This document shows positions 20,251 through 28,048 of a stretch of DNA of 64,000 nt, in pieces (the stretch's first letter is position 1; each line of letters opens with the position of its first letter). Source of the DNA: Sanguibacter suarezii NBRC 16159 (lineage in GTDB: Bacteria > Actinomycetota > Actinomycetes > Actinomycetales > Cellulomonadaceae). Under the pieces are notes generated by a model. It ran no database searches and was not told the DNA's origin. It saw only the letters and a list, made by a program, of their open reading frames with translations. A program made the position numbers and the translations under genes. The DNA is taken from NCBI RefSeq assembly GCF_001552735.1, contig NZ_BCRT01000004.1, positions 124,001 to 188,000 of the forward strand. Direction: 5' to 3'.

Positions 20251-21716
20251 TTGTTCATCACCGCTTCCATGACTGCGCGGGCGATGGGCGCTGCGACCCG
20301 ACCACCGGTAGCTTCGCTGCCGGCGTTCCCGCCGTTCTCAAGAATGACTGCGACGACCACCTCAGGGTCGTTCGCCGGGGCGAAGGACGTGAACCAGGCG
20401 TGCGGCGCGGCGTCCTTGGTGGTCTCGGCGGTCCCGGACTTCCCAGCCACCTGCACCCCGGAGATCTGCGCGGCGGTCCCGGTGCCGGACTGCACGACGC
20501 CGACCATCATGTCCCGCAGCTCGTGCGCGGTCTGGGCGTCGATCGGCGTGGACAGGGTGGACGGCTCCGCCGAGAAGGCCACCGACAGGTCCGGGGTGCG
20601 CACCTGCTTGATGAGGTACGGCGTCATGAGCTCACCGTCGTTGGCGATGGCCGCCGAGACCAGCGCCACCTGCAGCGGTGTGACGCGGACCTCCAGCTGG
20701 CCGATCGCCGAGAGAGCCGTCTGCGCGCCGTCGAGGGGCTTGCCGTCGATCTCGATGGGGAAGGAGCTCGGGGTGACGGGCATCGGGATGGACAGCTTCT
20801 CCCCGAAGCCGAAGGCGTCGGCCTGCTCGCCCAGCGCAGGCGCACCCACGTCGATGCCGAGCTGGCCGAAGGCCGTGTTGCAGGAGATGCGCAGCGCCTC
20901 GGCCAGGGTCATCGTCCCGGTCGGGGAGCAGGAGGCACCGCCGAAGTTGTTCAGCACGGCGCTGGACGAGGGCAGCGGCAGCTGGTCAGGTGCCGGGATC
21001 TGGGACTCGGTGGTGACCGTCCCGGTCTCCAGCCCCGCCGCGGCGGTGACCAGCTTGAAGGTCGACCCCGGCGGGTAGAGGCGCCCGGCGATGGTCTTGT
21101 TGACCAAGGGGTCACCGGCGGCCGCGTTGAGCTCCTGGTAGGTGGTGCGCACCTGGGCGAGGTCGTGGGAGGCCAGGGCGTTGGGGTCGTAGCTCGGGGT
21201 CGAGACCATCGCCAGGATCTCCCCGGTCTTGGGGTTGAGCGCGACGACGGCGCCGCGCTGGTCGCCCAGGGCGTCCCAGGCGGCCTGCTGGGCGGCGGGG
21301 TCGATGGTCAGCTCGACGGCCGAGCCCTGCGGGTCCTCGCCCGAGATGAGGTTCTGCAGGCGGTTCCACCACAGCGAGTTCGAGCTGCCGTTGAGGTACT
21401 CGTTGGCGTACTGCTCGATCCCGGTCCGGCCGTAGGTCACCGAGTAGAAGCCCGTCACGGCCGCGTACATCTCACCCTGGGGGTAGACCCGCTGGTAGCC
21501 GTAGGCGTCGTCGACGGGGACAGACTCGGCGACGGGTTCACCGGCCACCAGGATCGGCCCGCGGTTGGTGCCGTACTCCCGGTAGAGGGTTCGCACGTTG
21601 CGCGGGTCGGCGTTGAGGTCGGGTGCCTTGACGAACTGGATCCAGGTGCTCGAGATCATGAGGACGAGGAACATCGCGAGGGTGACCATCGCGACGCGCC
21701 GGATGGGGACGTTCAC
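20247..21716 (-). CDS. pbpA: Class B penicillin-binding protein PbpA (transpeptidase)
   Basis: 489 aa from GTG 21716, which overlaps the rodA stop by 4 bp; the open frame upstream lies inside rodA and is rejected. An N-terminal helix anchor (VTLAMFLVLMISSTWI) leads into the dimerisation domain (NRGPILVAG) and the transpeptidase. Motifs: nucleophile Ser218 in PGSTFKLVT, SCN in RISCNTAFGQ, and KSGTAE. It crosslinks peptidoglycan stems and pairs with the neighbouring SEDS protein. Confidence 0.94.
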   Translation of the reverse strand: MNVPIRRVAMVTLAMFLVLMISSTWIQFVKAPDLNADPRNVRTLYREYGTNRGPILVAGEPVAESVPVDDAYGYQRVYPQGEMYAAVTGFYSVTYGRTGIEQYANEYLNGSSNSLWWNRLQNLISGEDPQGSAVELTIDPAAQQAAWDALGDQRGAVVALNPKTGEILAMVSTPSYDPNALASHDLAQVRTTYQELNAAAGDPLVNKTIAGRLYPPGSTFKLVTAAAGLETGTVTTESQIPAPDQLPLPSSSAVLNNFGGASCSPTGTMTLAEALRISCNTAFGQLGIDVGAPALGEQADAFGFGEKLSIPMPVTPSSFPIEIDGKPLDGAQTALSAIGQLEVRVTPLQVALVSAAIANDGELMTPYLIKQVRTPDLSVAFSAEPSTLSTPIDAQTAHELRDMMVGVVQSGTGTAAQISGVQVAGKSGTAETTKDAAPHAWFTSFAPANDPEVVVAVILENGGNAGSEATGGRVAAPIARAVMEAVMNK

Positions 21717-23200
21717 TGGTCCACCACCTTGATGACTTCGGTCTGCTGATCGGGGGAGGGGCCGTCGTCGCGGGCGGCGTGAGGGGCGGCGTCGGGTTCG
21801 ACGGGCTCGCTCGGGGCGGCGGCGTGAGCGCGTGGGGCTGCGGCGGGCGTGCCCCGCAGCGGCAGCGGCGTGGGGCGGCGGGCGTTGTCGCTGATCCGCA
21901 GGAGCAGCGCGACGATGATCCAGTTGGCCAGCAGCGAAGACCCGCCGTAGGCGAGGAACGGCATCGTCAGACCGGTCACCGGGATGACCCGGGTGACCCC
22001 GCCCACGACGACGAAGCACTGCCAGGCCACGACGAAGGCCAGGCCACCGGCGAGCAGCTTGCCGAATCCGTCACGGGTGCCGATCGCGATCCGCATGCCG
22101 CGCTCGACGAGGACGAGGTACATGATGAGGATCGCGATGATCCCGGTCAGGCCGAGCTCCTCGCCCAGGGAGGCGACGATGAAGTCGGAGGAGGCGTACG
22201 GCACGAGGTCCGGTCGTCCCCCGCCCCAGCCGGTGCCCATGAGCCCGCCGTTGGCCATGCCGAACATGCCGCGCACCAGCTGGCCGGAGCCGCCGTAGGC
22301 GGCGTTGAACACCTCGGAGTCGAAGGCGTTGAGCCAGGCGTCGAACCGGCCCTGGACGTGGGTGAAGGAGGTCGCGGCGAGGGCGGCGCCGGCGGCGAAG
22401 AGCGACAGACCGATGATGACCCAGCTGATCCGCTCGGTCGCGATGTAGAGCATCGCCACGAACAGACCGAAGAACAGCAGCGAGGTCCCCAGGTCGCGTT
22501 CGAGGACGAGCACGGCGATCGAGGCGAGCCAGACGACGATGATCGGCCCGAGGTCACGCACCCGGGGCAGCTGCAGTCCCAGGACCTTGCGCCCGGCGAG
22601 GGTGAGGGTGTCCCGGTTGGTCACGAGGTACCCGGCGAAGAACACCGCGAAGGCGATCTTGGCGAACTCGGCCGGCTGGAGCGAGAACGGGCCGAGACCC
22701 ACCCAGATCCGGGCACCGTTGATCTGCTTGCCCAGGGGCGGCACGAGCGGGAGGACGACGAGGACGAGACCGACGACCATGGCGGTGTAGGTGTACCGGC
22801 GCAAGGTGCGGTGGTCGCGCAGGATCCACACCACCACCGCGGCCGCGACCATGCCCAGGGCCGTCCACCCGAGCTGGCGGGTGGACAGGGCGCTGCTGCC
22901 GGTGAGGTCCTCCGCCAGGTCCAGGCGGTAGATCATGGCCAGCCCCAGGCCGTTGAGGGCGACGGCGATCGGCACGATCACCGGGTCGGCGTACGGGGCG
23001 CGCCAGCGCACGACGAAGTGCAGGCCGATCCCCAGGGCTGCCATGCCGAAGGTCAGGACGTAGAAGTTCCCCGGGACACGGCCCTCCGTGGCCAGGCCGA
23101 CCAGGGCGTAGGCGCCCACGCCAAGGACCAGGGCCAGGACGAGGAGGCCGAGCTCACTGGCTCGCCCGCTGCGAACCCGGCCGGGCTCAACCGTCGCCAT
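21713..23200 (-). CDS. rodA: SEDS family peptidoglycan polymerase (RodA/FtsW)
   Basis: 495 aa with about 12 membrane helices. Starts at ATG 23200 on the pstP stop (ATGA overlap). SEDS hallmarks: PLGKQINGARIWVGLGPFSLQPAEFAKIAF, VLERDLGTSLLFFGLF (with the catalytic Asp), the long external loop holding GWGGGRPDLVPYASSDFI, and a final GGSSLLAN. The C-terminal 70 residues are a Pro/Ala-rich cytosolic tail. It acts with PbpA as polymerase plus crosslinker. RodA is the usual name at this locus; FtsW cannot be excluded from sequence alone. Confidence 0.93.
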   Translation of the reverse strand: MATVEPGRVRSGRASELGLLVLALVLGVGAYALVGLATEGRVPGNFYVLTFGMAALGIGLHFVVRWRAPYADPVIVPIAVALNGLGLAMIYRLDLAEDLTGSSALSTRQLGWTALGMVAAAVVVWILRDHRTLRRYTYTAMVVGLVLVVLPLVPPLGKQINGARIWVGLGPFSLQPAEFAKIAFAVFFAGYLVTNRDTLTLAGRKVLGLQLPRVRDLGPIIVVWLASIAVLVLERDLGTSLLFFGLFVAMLYIATERISWVIIGLSLFAAGAALAATSFTHVQGRFDAWLNAFDSEVFNAAYGGSGQLVRGMFGMANGGLMGTGWGGGRPDLVPYASSDFIVASLGEELGLTGIIAILIMYLVLVERGMRIAIGTRDGFGKLLAGGLAFVVAWQCFVVVGGVTRVIPVTGLTMPFLAYGGSSLLANWIIVALLLRISDNARRPTPLPLRGTPAAAPRAHAAAPSEPVEPDAAPHAARDDGPSPDQQTEVIKVVDQ

Positions 23201-24609
23201 CAGGAGGTGCCACCAGCATCTGCGACGAGGTTCGCGACCCTGGTCTGGGCGTCGTCCAAGGACGTCGCACGGATCGTCCGGTTGAGCTGTCCGGTCACGA
23301 AGGTGTCCAGGTCGGAGGCGCTCAGGTCGGTGACGGTGACCACCGAGGACAGCTCGACGGGACCCACGCTCTGGGCGATCCCGCGGAAGATGGCGACCTG
23401 CCCGTTCTCCAGGCCCACGTAGTACTGGGTCTGGGTCCACCGGTAGGCGAAGTACCCGGCGGTGGCGATCAGGCTCACCAGGAGAAGCACGGCCACCAGA
23501 GGCCACACCCGCCGACGGCGGGGCGCGTCGTCGGTGGCGTCGCCGCTCGGGTCCGTCGTCGCCTTCGCAGCAGCCTTGGTCGCGGCACGCTCGCGCTTGC
23601 GCTCAGCCTTGTCTGCCCGACGACGCTGCCTCGGGGAGAGGGTGGGCGTCTCGGCGTCGGCGTCGGCGGGTTCGTCGACCGGTTCGGGGGCCTCGGTGAG
23701 GACCGGGGTGGTGCGAGAGGTGGGGTCGGCGAGGGCGTCGACGGTGGCGCGGGCCTCCGCCAGCAGGGCGGCCGCGCGCGCGGCGGGGCCGTCAGCGGCG
23801 ACCGTGGGGTCGTCGCGGCTCATCGCGACCGACCCGACGACCTGCACACCGGAATAGGGGCCGTCGCCGTCGGGGATGTCGTCGAGGTCGAGGATGTCGG
23901 CCACGATGCACGTGATGTTGTCCGAGCCGCCGGCGCGCAGGGCCAGCTGCACCAGGCGCTCGGCGCACGCGTCCACGTCGCTGACCTCGGAGAGGGTGCG
24001 CTCGAGGGTGGGCAGGCTGACGAAGCCGCTCAGGCCGTCGGAGCAGAGCAGCCACCGGTCGCCCGGGCGCGCCTCGCGGACGGAGAGGTCGGGGTAGAGG
24101 TCGAGGTCGAAGTCACCCAGGACGCGCATGACAACAGACCGCTGCGGGTGGTGCTCGGCCTCCTCAGCGGTGATCTTGCCCGTGTCTACGAGGTGCTGGA
24201 CGAAGGTGTGGTCCTTGGTCACCTGCGTCAGGACGCCCCCGCGCAGCACGTAGGCGCGTGAGTCGCCCATGTGTGCCATGGCGAGCTTGTTGCCCGAGCG
24301 CAGCACGGCGGTGACGGTGGTGCCCATGCCGCTGAGGTCGGCGTCCTCGCGCGCCCGGCGCACGAGCTCCAGGCGCGCGGTCTCGATCGCCGTCTCCAGG
24401 CGCTGCAGGATCTCACCCGACCCGAAGGCCTCGCCGTCCAGGGGGGCCAGGGAGGCGACCGCGAGCGAGGAGGCGATGTCCCCGCCGGCGTGGCCGCCCA
24501 TCCCGTCCGCCACCAGCAGCAGGTGCGGGCCGGCGTAGGCGGAGTCCTGGTTGTTGGCCCGGACGAGCCCGACGTCGGAACGGGCGGCGTAGCGCAGTGC
24601 GATGGTCAT
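23200..24609 (-). CDS. pstP: PP2C-type Ser/Thr protein phosphatase PstP
   Basis: 469 aa. The PPM phosphatase domain (about 1-240) shows the metal-binding motifs VGLVRANNQDSAY, VADGMGGHAGGD, MAHMGDSRAYV, LLCSDGLSGF and GSDNITCIVADI. A charged Ala/Arg/Lys linker leads to one membrane helix (VWPLVAVLLLVSLIATAGYF) and an extracellular domain of about 100 residues. It removes phosphate from PknA/PknB and their targets. The chosen ATG lies 2 nt after the fhaB stop. It is the only phosphatase in the operon. Confidence 0.95.
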   Translation of the reverse strand: MTIALRYAARSDVGLVRANNQDSAYAGPHLLLVADGMGGHAGGDIASSLAVASLAPLDGEAFGSGEILQRLETAIETARLELVRRAREDADLSGMGTTVTAVLRSGNKLAMAHMGDSRAYVLRGGVLTQVTKDHTFVQHLVDTGKITAEEAEHHPQRSVVMRVLGDFDLDLYPDLSVREARPGDRWLLCSDGLSGFVSLPTLERTLSEVSDVDACAERLVQLALRAGGSDNITCIVADILDLDDIPDGDGPYSGVQVVGSVAMSRDDPTVAADGPAARAAALLAEARATVDALADPTSRTTPVLTEAPEPVDEPADADAETPTLSPRQRRRADKAERKRERAATKAAAKATTDPSGDATDDAPRRRRVWPLVAVLLLVSLIATAGYFAYRWTQTQYYVGLENGQVAIFRGIAQSVGPVELSSVVTVTDLSASDLDTFVTGQLNRTIRATSLDDAQTRVANLVADAGGTS

Positions 24610-24611
24610 GT

Positions 24612-25130
24612 CTATCGCTGCAGCTCGACGACGCTCTGCCCGATGCGGACCTGGACTCCGGGAGTGAGCGGGGTGGGCGTGGTCACTCGTTGCGCTCCGA
24701 TGAACGTGCCGTTGGTCGACCCGAGATCCTCGAGGATCCACTGGTCGCCGGACGGGAAGATCCTGGCATGGCGGGAGGAGGAGTAGTCGTCGTCGAGCAC
24801 GAGGGTGCAGCTGGGCGCACGGCCGATGAGGATGGCCGAGCTCGACAACGGGAGGGTGGTGCCGCGCAGCGGTCCCTCCGAGACGACCAGCCGGCTCGCG
24901 CGGGAGCGGGCTGGTGCCGGCGGGGCTGCCGCCGTGGGCGCGCCGCCCCTGGCGGGGCTGGCCGGGGGCGCGGCGGCTGCTACGGCGGGCTTCTCACGCA
25001 CGGTGCCCTTGCGTGAGGTGATGCGGGTCCCGTACAGGTCGCGGCGCAGCACGCGCACGACGGAGTAGACGAAGACCCACAGCATCACCAGGTAGCCCAG
25101 CCGCAGCAGGGTCATCGTCAGCTCGCTCAT
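24612..25130 (-). CDS. fhaB: FHA-domain membrane protein FhaB (FipA)
   Basis: 172 aa. The N-terminal helix (LLRLGYLVMLWVFVYSVVRVL) is followed by an Ala/Pro linker with a TVREK segment, then an FHA domain (about 85-170) with the phosphothreonine-binding residues in ILIGRAPSCTLVLDDDYSSSRHARI and the DLGSTNGTFIG strand. Known: the homologue is phosphorylated by PknA and recruited to the division site. It lies 10 nt after fhaA. Confidence 0.93.
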   Translation of the reverse strand: MSELTMTLLRLGYLVMLWVFVYSVVRVLRRDLYGTRITSRKGTVREKPAVAAAAPPASPARGGAPTAAAPPAPARSRASRLVVSEGPLRGTTLPLSSSAILIGRAPSCTLVLDDDYSSSRHARIFPSGDQWILEDLGSTNGTFIGAQRVTTPTPLTPGVQVRIGQSVVELQR

Positions 25131-25140
25131 GCCGGGGAAG

Positions 25141-25857
25141 TCACCAGTCCCCGTTCGCAGAGTCGTCTGCGACGCCGGTCCAGAACATGATCCTGGTCCG
25201 TCCGATGGTGAGGGAGTTGCCGTCCAGCAGGGTCGCGGCGGGAACCTGGTGGCCTTCGACGAAGAGGCCGTTGGTGGAGCCGAGGTCGGTCGCCACGACG
25301 CCGTCGGGGGTGACCCGGATCTCGAGGTGACGGCGGGAGACGCCGGGGTCGTCGACGACGATGTCCGCCTCCGCGCCGCGTCCGATGACCGTGACCGGAC
25401 CGGTGAGCAGGTAGCGCTGGCCGTCGATGTCGACGAGCGGGTGGCGTGAGCTGGGGGCGGCCGAGGTGGCCGGGGCGACCGCGCCGCGCACGGTCGAGGA
25501 GTGGACCTCGAAGCGCCCGACCTCGAGGCCGTCGACCTCTTCGAAGGTCACCGTGACCGGGCCGACGAAGGCGTAGTGCTGGGTCGCCGCGTGCTGCGTG
25601 ACGTTGGCCGCGAGCTCGTCGGCGAGGGTCTCCGCGCCCCATCCCTCGACCTGGGCGAAGTCGTCGACGGACAGGGAGATGGTGAACTCGTTGGGCGCGA
25701 CCGTGCGGTCGCGGTCGACGGCGGCTGCGCGCTCGTCGACCTCGCGGCGCAGCGCGCTGGCCATCTCGACGGGCTTGAGCTCGCTGCGGAACACCCGGGC
25801 GAAGGTGTTGTTCACCGCGCGCTCGACGCTCTTCTCGAAACGATCAAGGACTCCCAT
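25141..25857 (-). CDS. fhaA: FHA-domain protein FhaA with DUF3662 domain
   Basis: 238 aa from an ATG with GGAGGAGG 5 nt upstream. An N-terminal DUF3662 domain (MGVLDRFEKSVERAVNNTFA to about 120) is joined by a very short linker to a C-terminal FHA domain (VTVIGRGAEADIVVDDPGVSRRHLEI, DLGSTNGLFVEG). Mycobacterial FhaA has a linker of hundreds of residues; here it is about 20. It is the first gene of the operon; the 180-bp gap to tRNA-Leu should contain the promoter. Confidence 0.93.
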   Translation of the reverse strand: MGVLDRFEKSVERAVNNTFARVFRSELKPVEMASALRREVDERAAAVDRDRTVAPNEFTISLSVDDFAQVEGWGAETLADELAANVTQHAATQHYAFVGPVTVTFEEVDGLEVGRFEVHSSTVRGAVAPATSAAPSSRHPLVDIDGQRYLLTGPVTVIGRGAEADIVVDDPGVSRRHLEIRVTPDGVVATDLGSTNGLFVEGHQVPAATLLDGNSLTIGRTRIMFWTGVADDSANGDW

Positions 25858-26023
25858 GGCACCTCCTCCCGTCTGACCAGCGTGGTTTGTGCATTCGCGT
25901 ACCGGACCTATGATTACTGCTGTCGCCTCGCAGTACGGGCTACGACTCGCGGTATCTCTGGCTTCATCGTATCGACCTCTTGGGTGCGGTGGCGCAGATG
26001 ACAGAGGTCCGGTGCAGACGTGG

Positions 26024-26029
26024 TAGTGT
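26024..26029 (+). promoter_or_regulatory. Candidate -10 of tRNA-Leu
   Basis: TAGTGT lies 11 bp before the tRNA 5' end. A TGACAG at 25999-26004 is a possible -35, with a long 19-bp spacer. Confidence 0.4.
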
Positions 26030-26039
26030 TCGAGGCTGC

Positions 26040-26122
26040 GCGTGAGTGGCGGAATGGCAGACGCGCTGGCTTCAGGTGCCAGTGCCCGCAAGGGCGTGGG
26101 GGTTCAAGTCCCCCCTCACGCA
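26040..26122 (+). tRNA. tRNA-Leu(CAG)
   Basis: 83-nt type II tRNA with a long variable arm. Acceptor GCGTGAG (26040-26046) pairs with CTCACGC. The anticodon stem CTGGC/GCCAG encloses TTCAGGT with anticodon CAG at 26073-26075. The variable arm TGCCCGCAAGGGCG is self-paired. CCA is not encoded. Confidence 0.96.
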
Positions 26123-26150
26123 CAAGAGCCCGCTGAGCGGGTTGTTGTGT

Positions 26151-26195
26151 GACGACAGGCCCCGACCGAGTTTCTCGGTCGGGGCCTGTCGTGTT
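26151..26195 (+). terminator. Terminator of tRNA-Leu
   Basis: A 19-bp perfect stem (26151-26169 and 26173-26191) with a TTT loop, followed by GTTTTCC. It is the strongest intrinsic terminator in the window. Confidence 0.93.
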
Positions 26196-26415
26196 TTCCG
26201 CTGATCATCAGGGTTTCTGGGCGGGCCAGCGGCTGGCGCCCGGCCAGTGCCCGGCCAGTCCCGACGCCCGTCCGGTCCGCTCCCGGCGGGGGGAGCGGAC
26301 CGGATGGGTAGGTTCTGTGCGGGCTCTGTGACTGCTGCGGCAGCCGGGGCGGATGTGAACACCCGCGGGATCTTGTGTGGACGCCGCAGACGGCGACCAG
26401 ACCGGCCCGCAGGGC

Positions 26416-27564
26416 TCAGTGGGCCGTGTAGAACTCCGGCTCCGGGAGCCCGGCGTCCGCACGAACCTGGCGGGAGAGGCCCTCGATCGAGCGCAGCGCG
26501 TCGACGACGTCCGCCGCCGTCACCGGGAAGGGCATGTTCGACATCGTCTCGCCCTCAGCGGTGGCGGCCTCGGCCACCCGCTGCAGATCAGCGACGTCAG
26601 AGACCTTCAGGCCGATCTCGGTCAGGGTGTTGGGCAGGCCGACGCGCGTGGTGAAGATGATGAAGTCCCGGATCTCCTGGGTGGGCGCACCCTCCAGGAC
26701 GAGCTGGGTGATCGACCCGATGTTGACCTTCTGCCCGTGGGTGAGGCCGTGGGTCTGGGGGGCCGCGGTGAGCCCGTTGTGGATCGCGTGCGCGGCGGCC
26801 AGGCCGCCGGACTCGAAGCCGAGACCGGAGAGCAGCGTGTTGGCCTCCACGAGCTTCTCCACAGCAGGTGTCACCAGGTGGTCGCGCACAGCGGAGATGG
26901 CCGGCAGGGCGTTCTCCCAGATGAGGTCCCAGGACAGGCGGGCGAGGGCCGCTGCGGTCTCGGTCTGCTGACCCCCGGCCATGGTCGTGGCGTGGGCGCG
27001 CTGGGTGGCACGGGCCTCGAGCCAGGTGGCCAGGGCGTCACCGACCCCGGCGACCAGGAAGCGGACCGGAGCGTTCGCCACGAGCTGGGTGTCCACGAGG
27101 ACGAGGTCGGGGTTGCGGGGGAAGAAGCGGTACTCCTCGAAGGCGCCGTCCTCGGTGTAGATGACCGACAGGGCGGACGTCGGTGCGTCCGTCGAGGCGA
27201 CGGTCGGCGTCGACACCCAGCGGATGCCGGCGAGGTAGCCCGCTGACTTGACCGCGTCGATCGCGCTGCCGCCGCCGATGCCGATGACGACGTCGGCCTT
27301 GGCCTCCTTGATCGCCTCGACCAGGCGGTCGACCTCGACCTTCGTGGCGAGCCCGCGGGACGTCTCGCGCCGCACCTCCAGCCCCGCTGATGCGAAGGAC
27401 GCGGTCACCTTGTCCTTGACCAGCTCCCAGACGATGTCGTCGGCCACGACGAGCGGGGCCGAGCCGATCTCGGTGGTGAATTCTCCCAGGCGCGTGATCG
27501 CGTCCTTGCCCTGGACATAGCGTCCGGGGCTGATGACGGTACGGACGGGGACGGGCGTAGACAT
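26416..27564 (-). CDS. gldA: Glycerol dehydrogenase (iron-containing alcohol dehydrogenase family)
   Basis: 382 aa NAD-dependent enzyme that oxidises glycerol to dihydroxyacetone. Seen: NAD motif GIGGGSAIDAVKSAG (residues 95-109), STPTVASTDAPTSALSVIY, and metal ligands Asp176 (GVGDALATW), His259 (GLAAAHAIHNG) and His276 (THGLTHGQKV), matching zinc-dependent GldA spacing. It is transcribed away from the GH3 cluster. It could act on another polyol. Confidence 0.9.
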   Translation of the reverse strand: MSTPVPVRTVISPGRYVQGKDAITRLGEFTTEIGSAPLVVADDIVWELVKDKVTASFASAGLEVRRETSRGLATKVEVDRLVEAIKEAKADVVIGIGGGSAIDAVKSAGYLAGIRWVSTPTVASTDAPTSALSVIYTEDGAFEEYRFFPRNPDLVLVDTQLVANAPVRFLVAGVGDALATWLEARATQRAHATTMAGGQQTETAAALARLSWDLIWENALPAISAVRDHLVTPAVEKLVEANTLLSGLGFESGGLAAAHAIHNGLTAAPQTHGLTHGQKVNIGSITQLVLEGAPTQEIRDFIIFTTRVGLPNTLTEIGLKVSDVADLQRVAEAATAEGETMSNMPFPVTAADVVDALRSIEGLSRQVRADAGLPEPEFYTAH

Positions 27565-27686
27565 GAGGTCTCCTCGGGGTTGACGGGCGGTCCTTCCACA
27601 GTAGGTCCGGTGGCTCCAGCGCGCTGAGGGAGCGCCGAGAGAGCGCTGATCCCGGGCGCGTCACCGCCTGTGACAGCCCCGCTGCG

Positions 27687-27717
27687 ACAGGTTGTGTCGC
27701 GGGTTCGACAGGTTGTG
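27687..27717 (+). promoter_or_regulatory. Putative LytTR operator 1, upstream of GH3-1
   Basis: Two identical ACAGGTTGTG copies at 27687-27696 and 27708-27717, start-to-start distance 21 bp, both on the plus strand. A T-rich TCTACT lies about 43 bp after the second start. The rest of the 484-bp gap (27565-28048) contains the gldA promoter side and a candidate 42-codon ORF. Confidence 0.65.
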
Positions 27718-27888
27718 CGGAGCGGCCCGAGAGTGCCCCTGCGGTGCTGGTCTACTGGCAAGACCCGCGTGCGCCGCACCCGTCGAACGACGTCGCTCGA
27801 CGCACCAGGTCGCACGCCATGCACCGACACGTCAGTAACGCCGACCGGACCGCAGACGCCGGACGGCACATGCAAAGGAGCATCCTTC

Positions 27889-28017
27889 GTGACCACGACA
27901 GTGGCGAAGCCGCCTCTGAGCCCCAGGTGGCTCGAGCGCCGGCCGGGCGCGGGCACCCGCGCGAGCACCGCCGTCGTCCCTCTCGGCCTCGACCTGCGCC
28001 GTCCGAACCGTGCCTGA
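27889..28017 (+). CDS. Candidate small ORF between LytTR site 1 and GH3-1
   Basis: 42 codons from a GTG with a consensus AAAGGAG 8 nt upstream, ending 31 bp before the GH3-1 start. The product is Arg/Pro-rich (starts VTTTVAKPPLSPRWLERRPG), basic and without a hydrophobic segment. No homologue is recognised. The ribosome site is better than at many real genes here, so it may be a leader or small protein. GC-rich random reading remains possible. Confidence 0.35.
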   Translation: MTTTVAKPPLSPRWLERRPGAGTRASTAVVPLGLDLRRPNRA

Positions 28018-28048
28018 CCTGACCACCCCGTCCCGAGGAGACTCACCC

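Noticed and set aside
25914-26123. Minus-strand peptide beginning MREGGLEPPRPCGHWHLKPA
   Set aside because: It is the antisense translation of tRNA-Leu, another common artefact.
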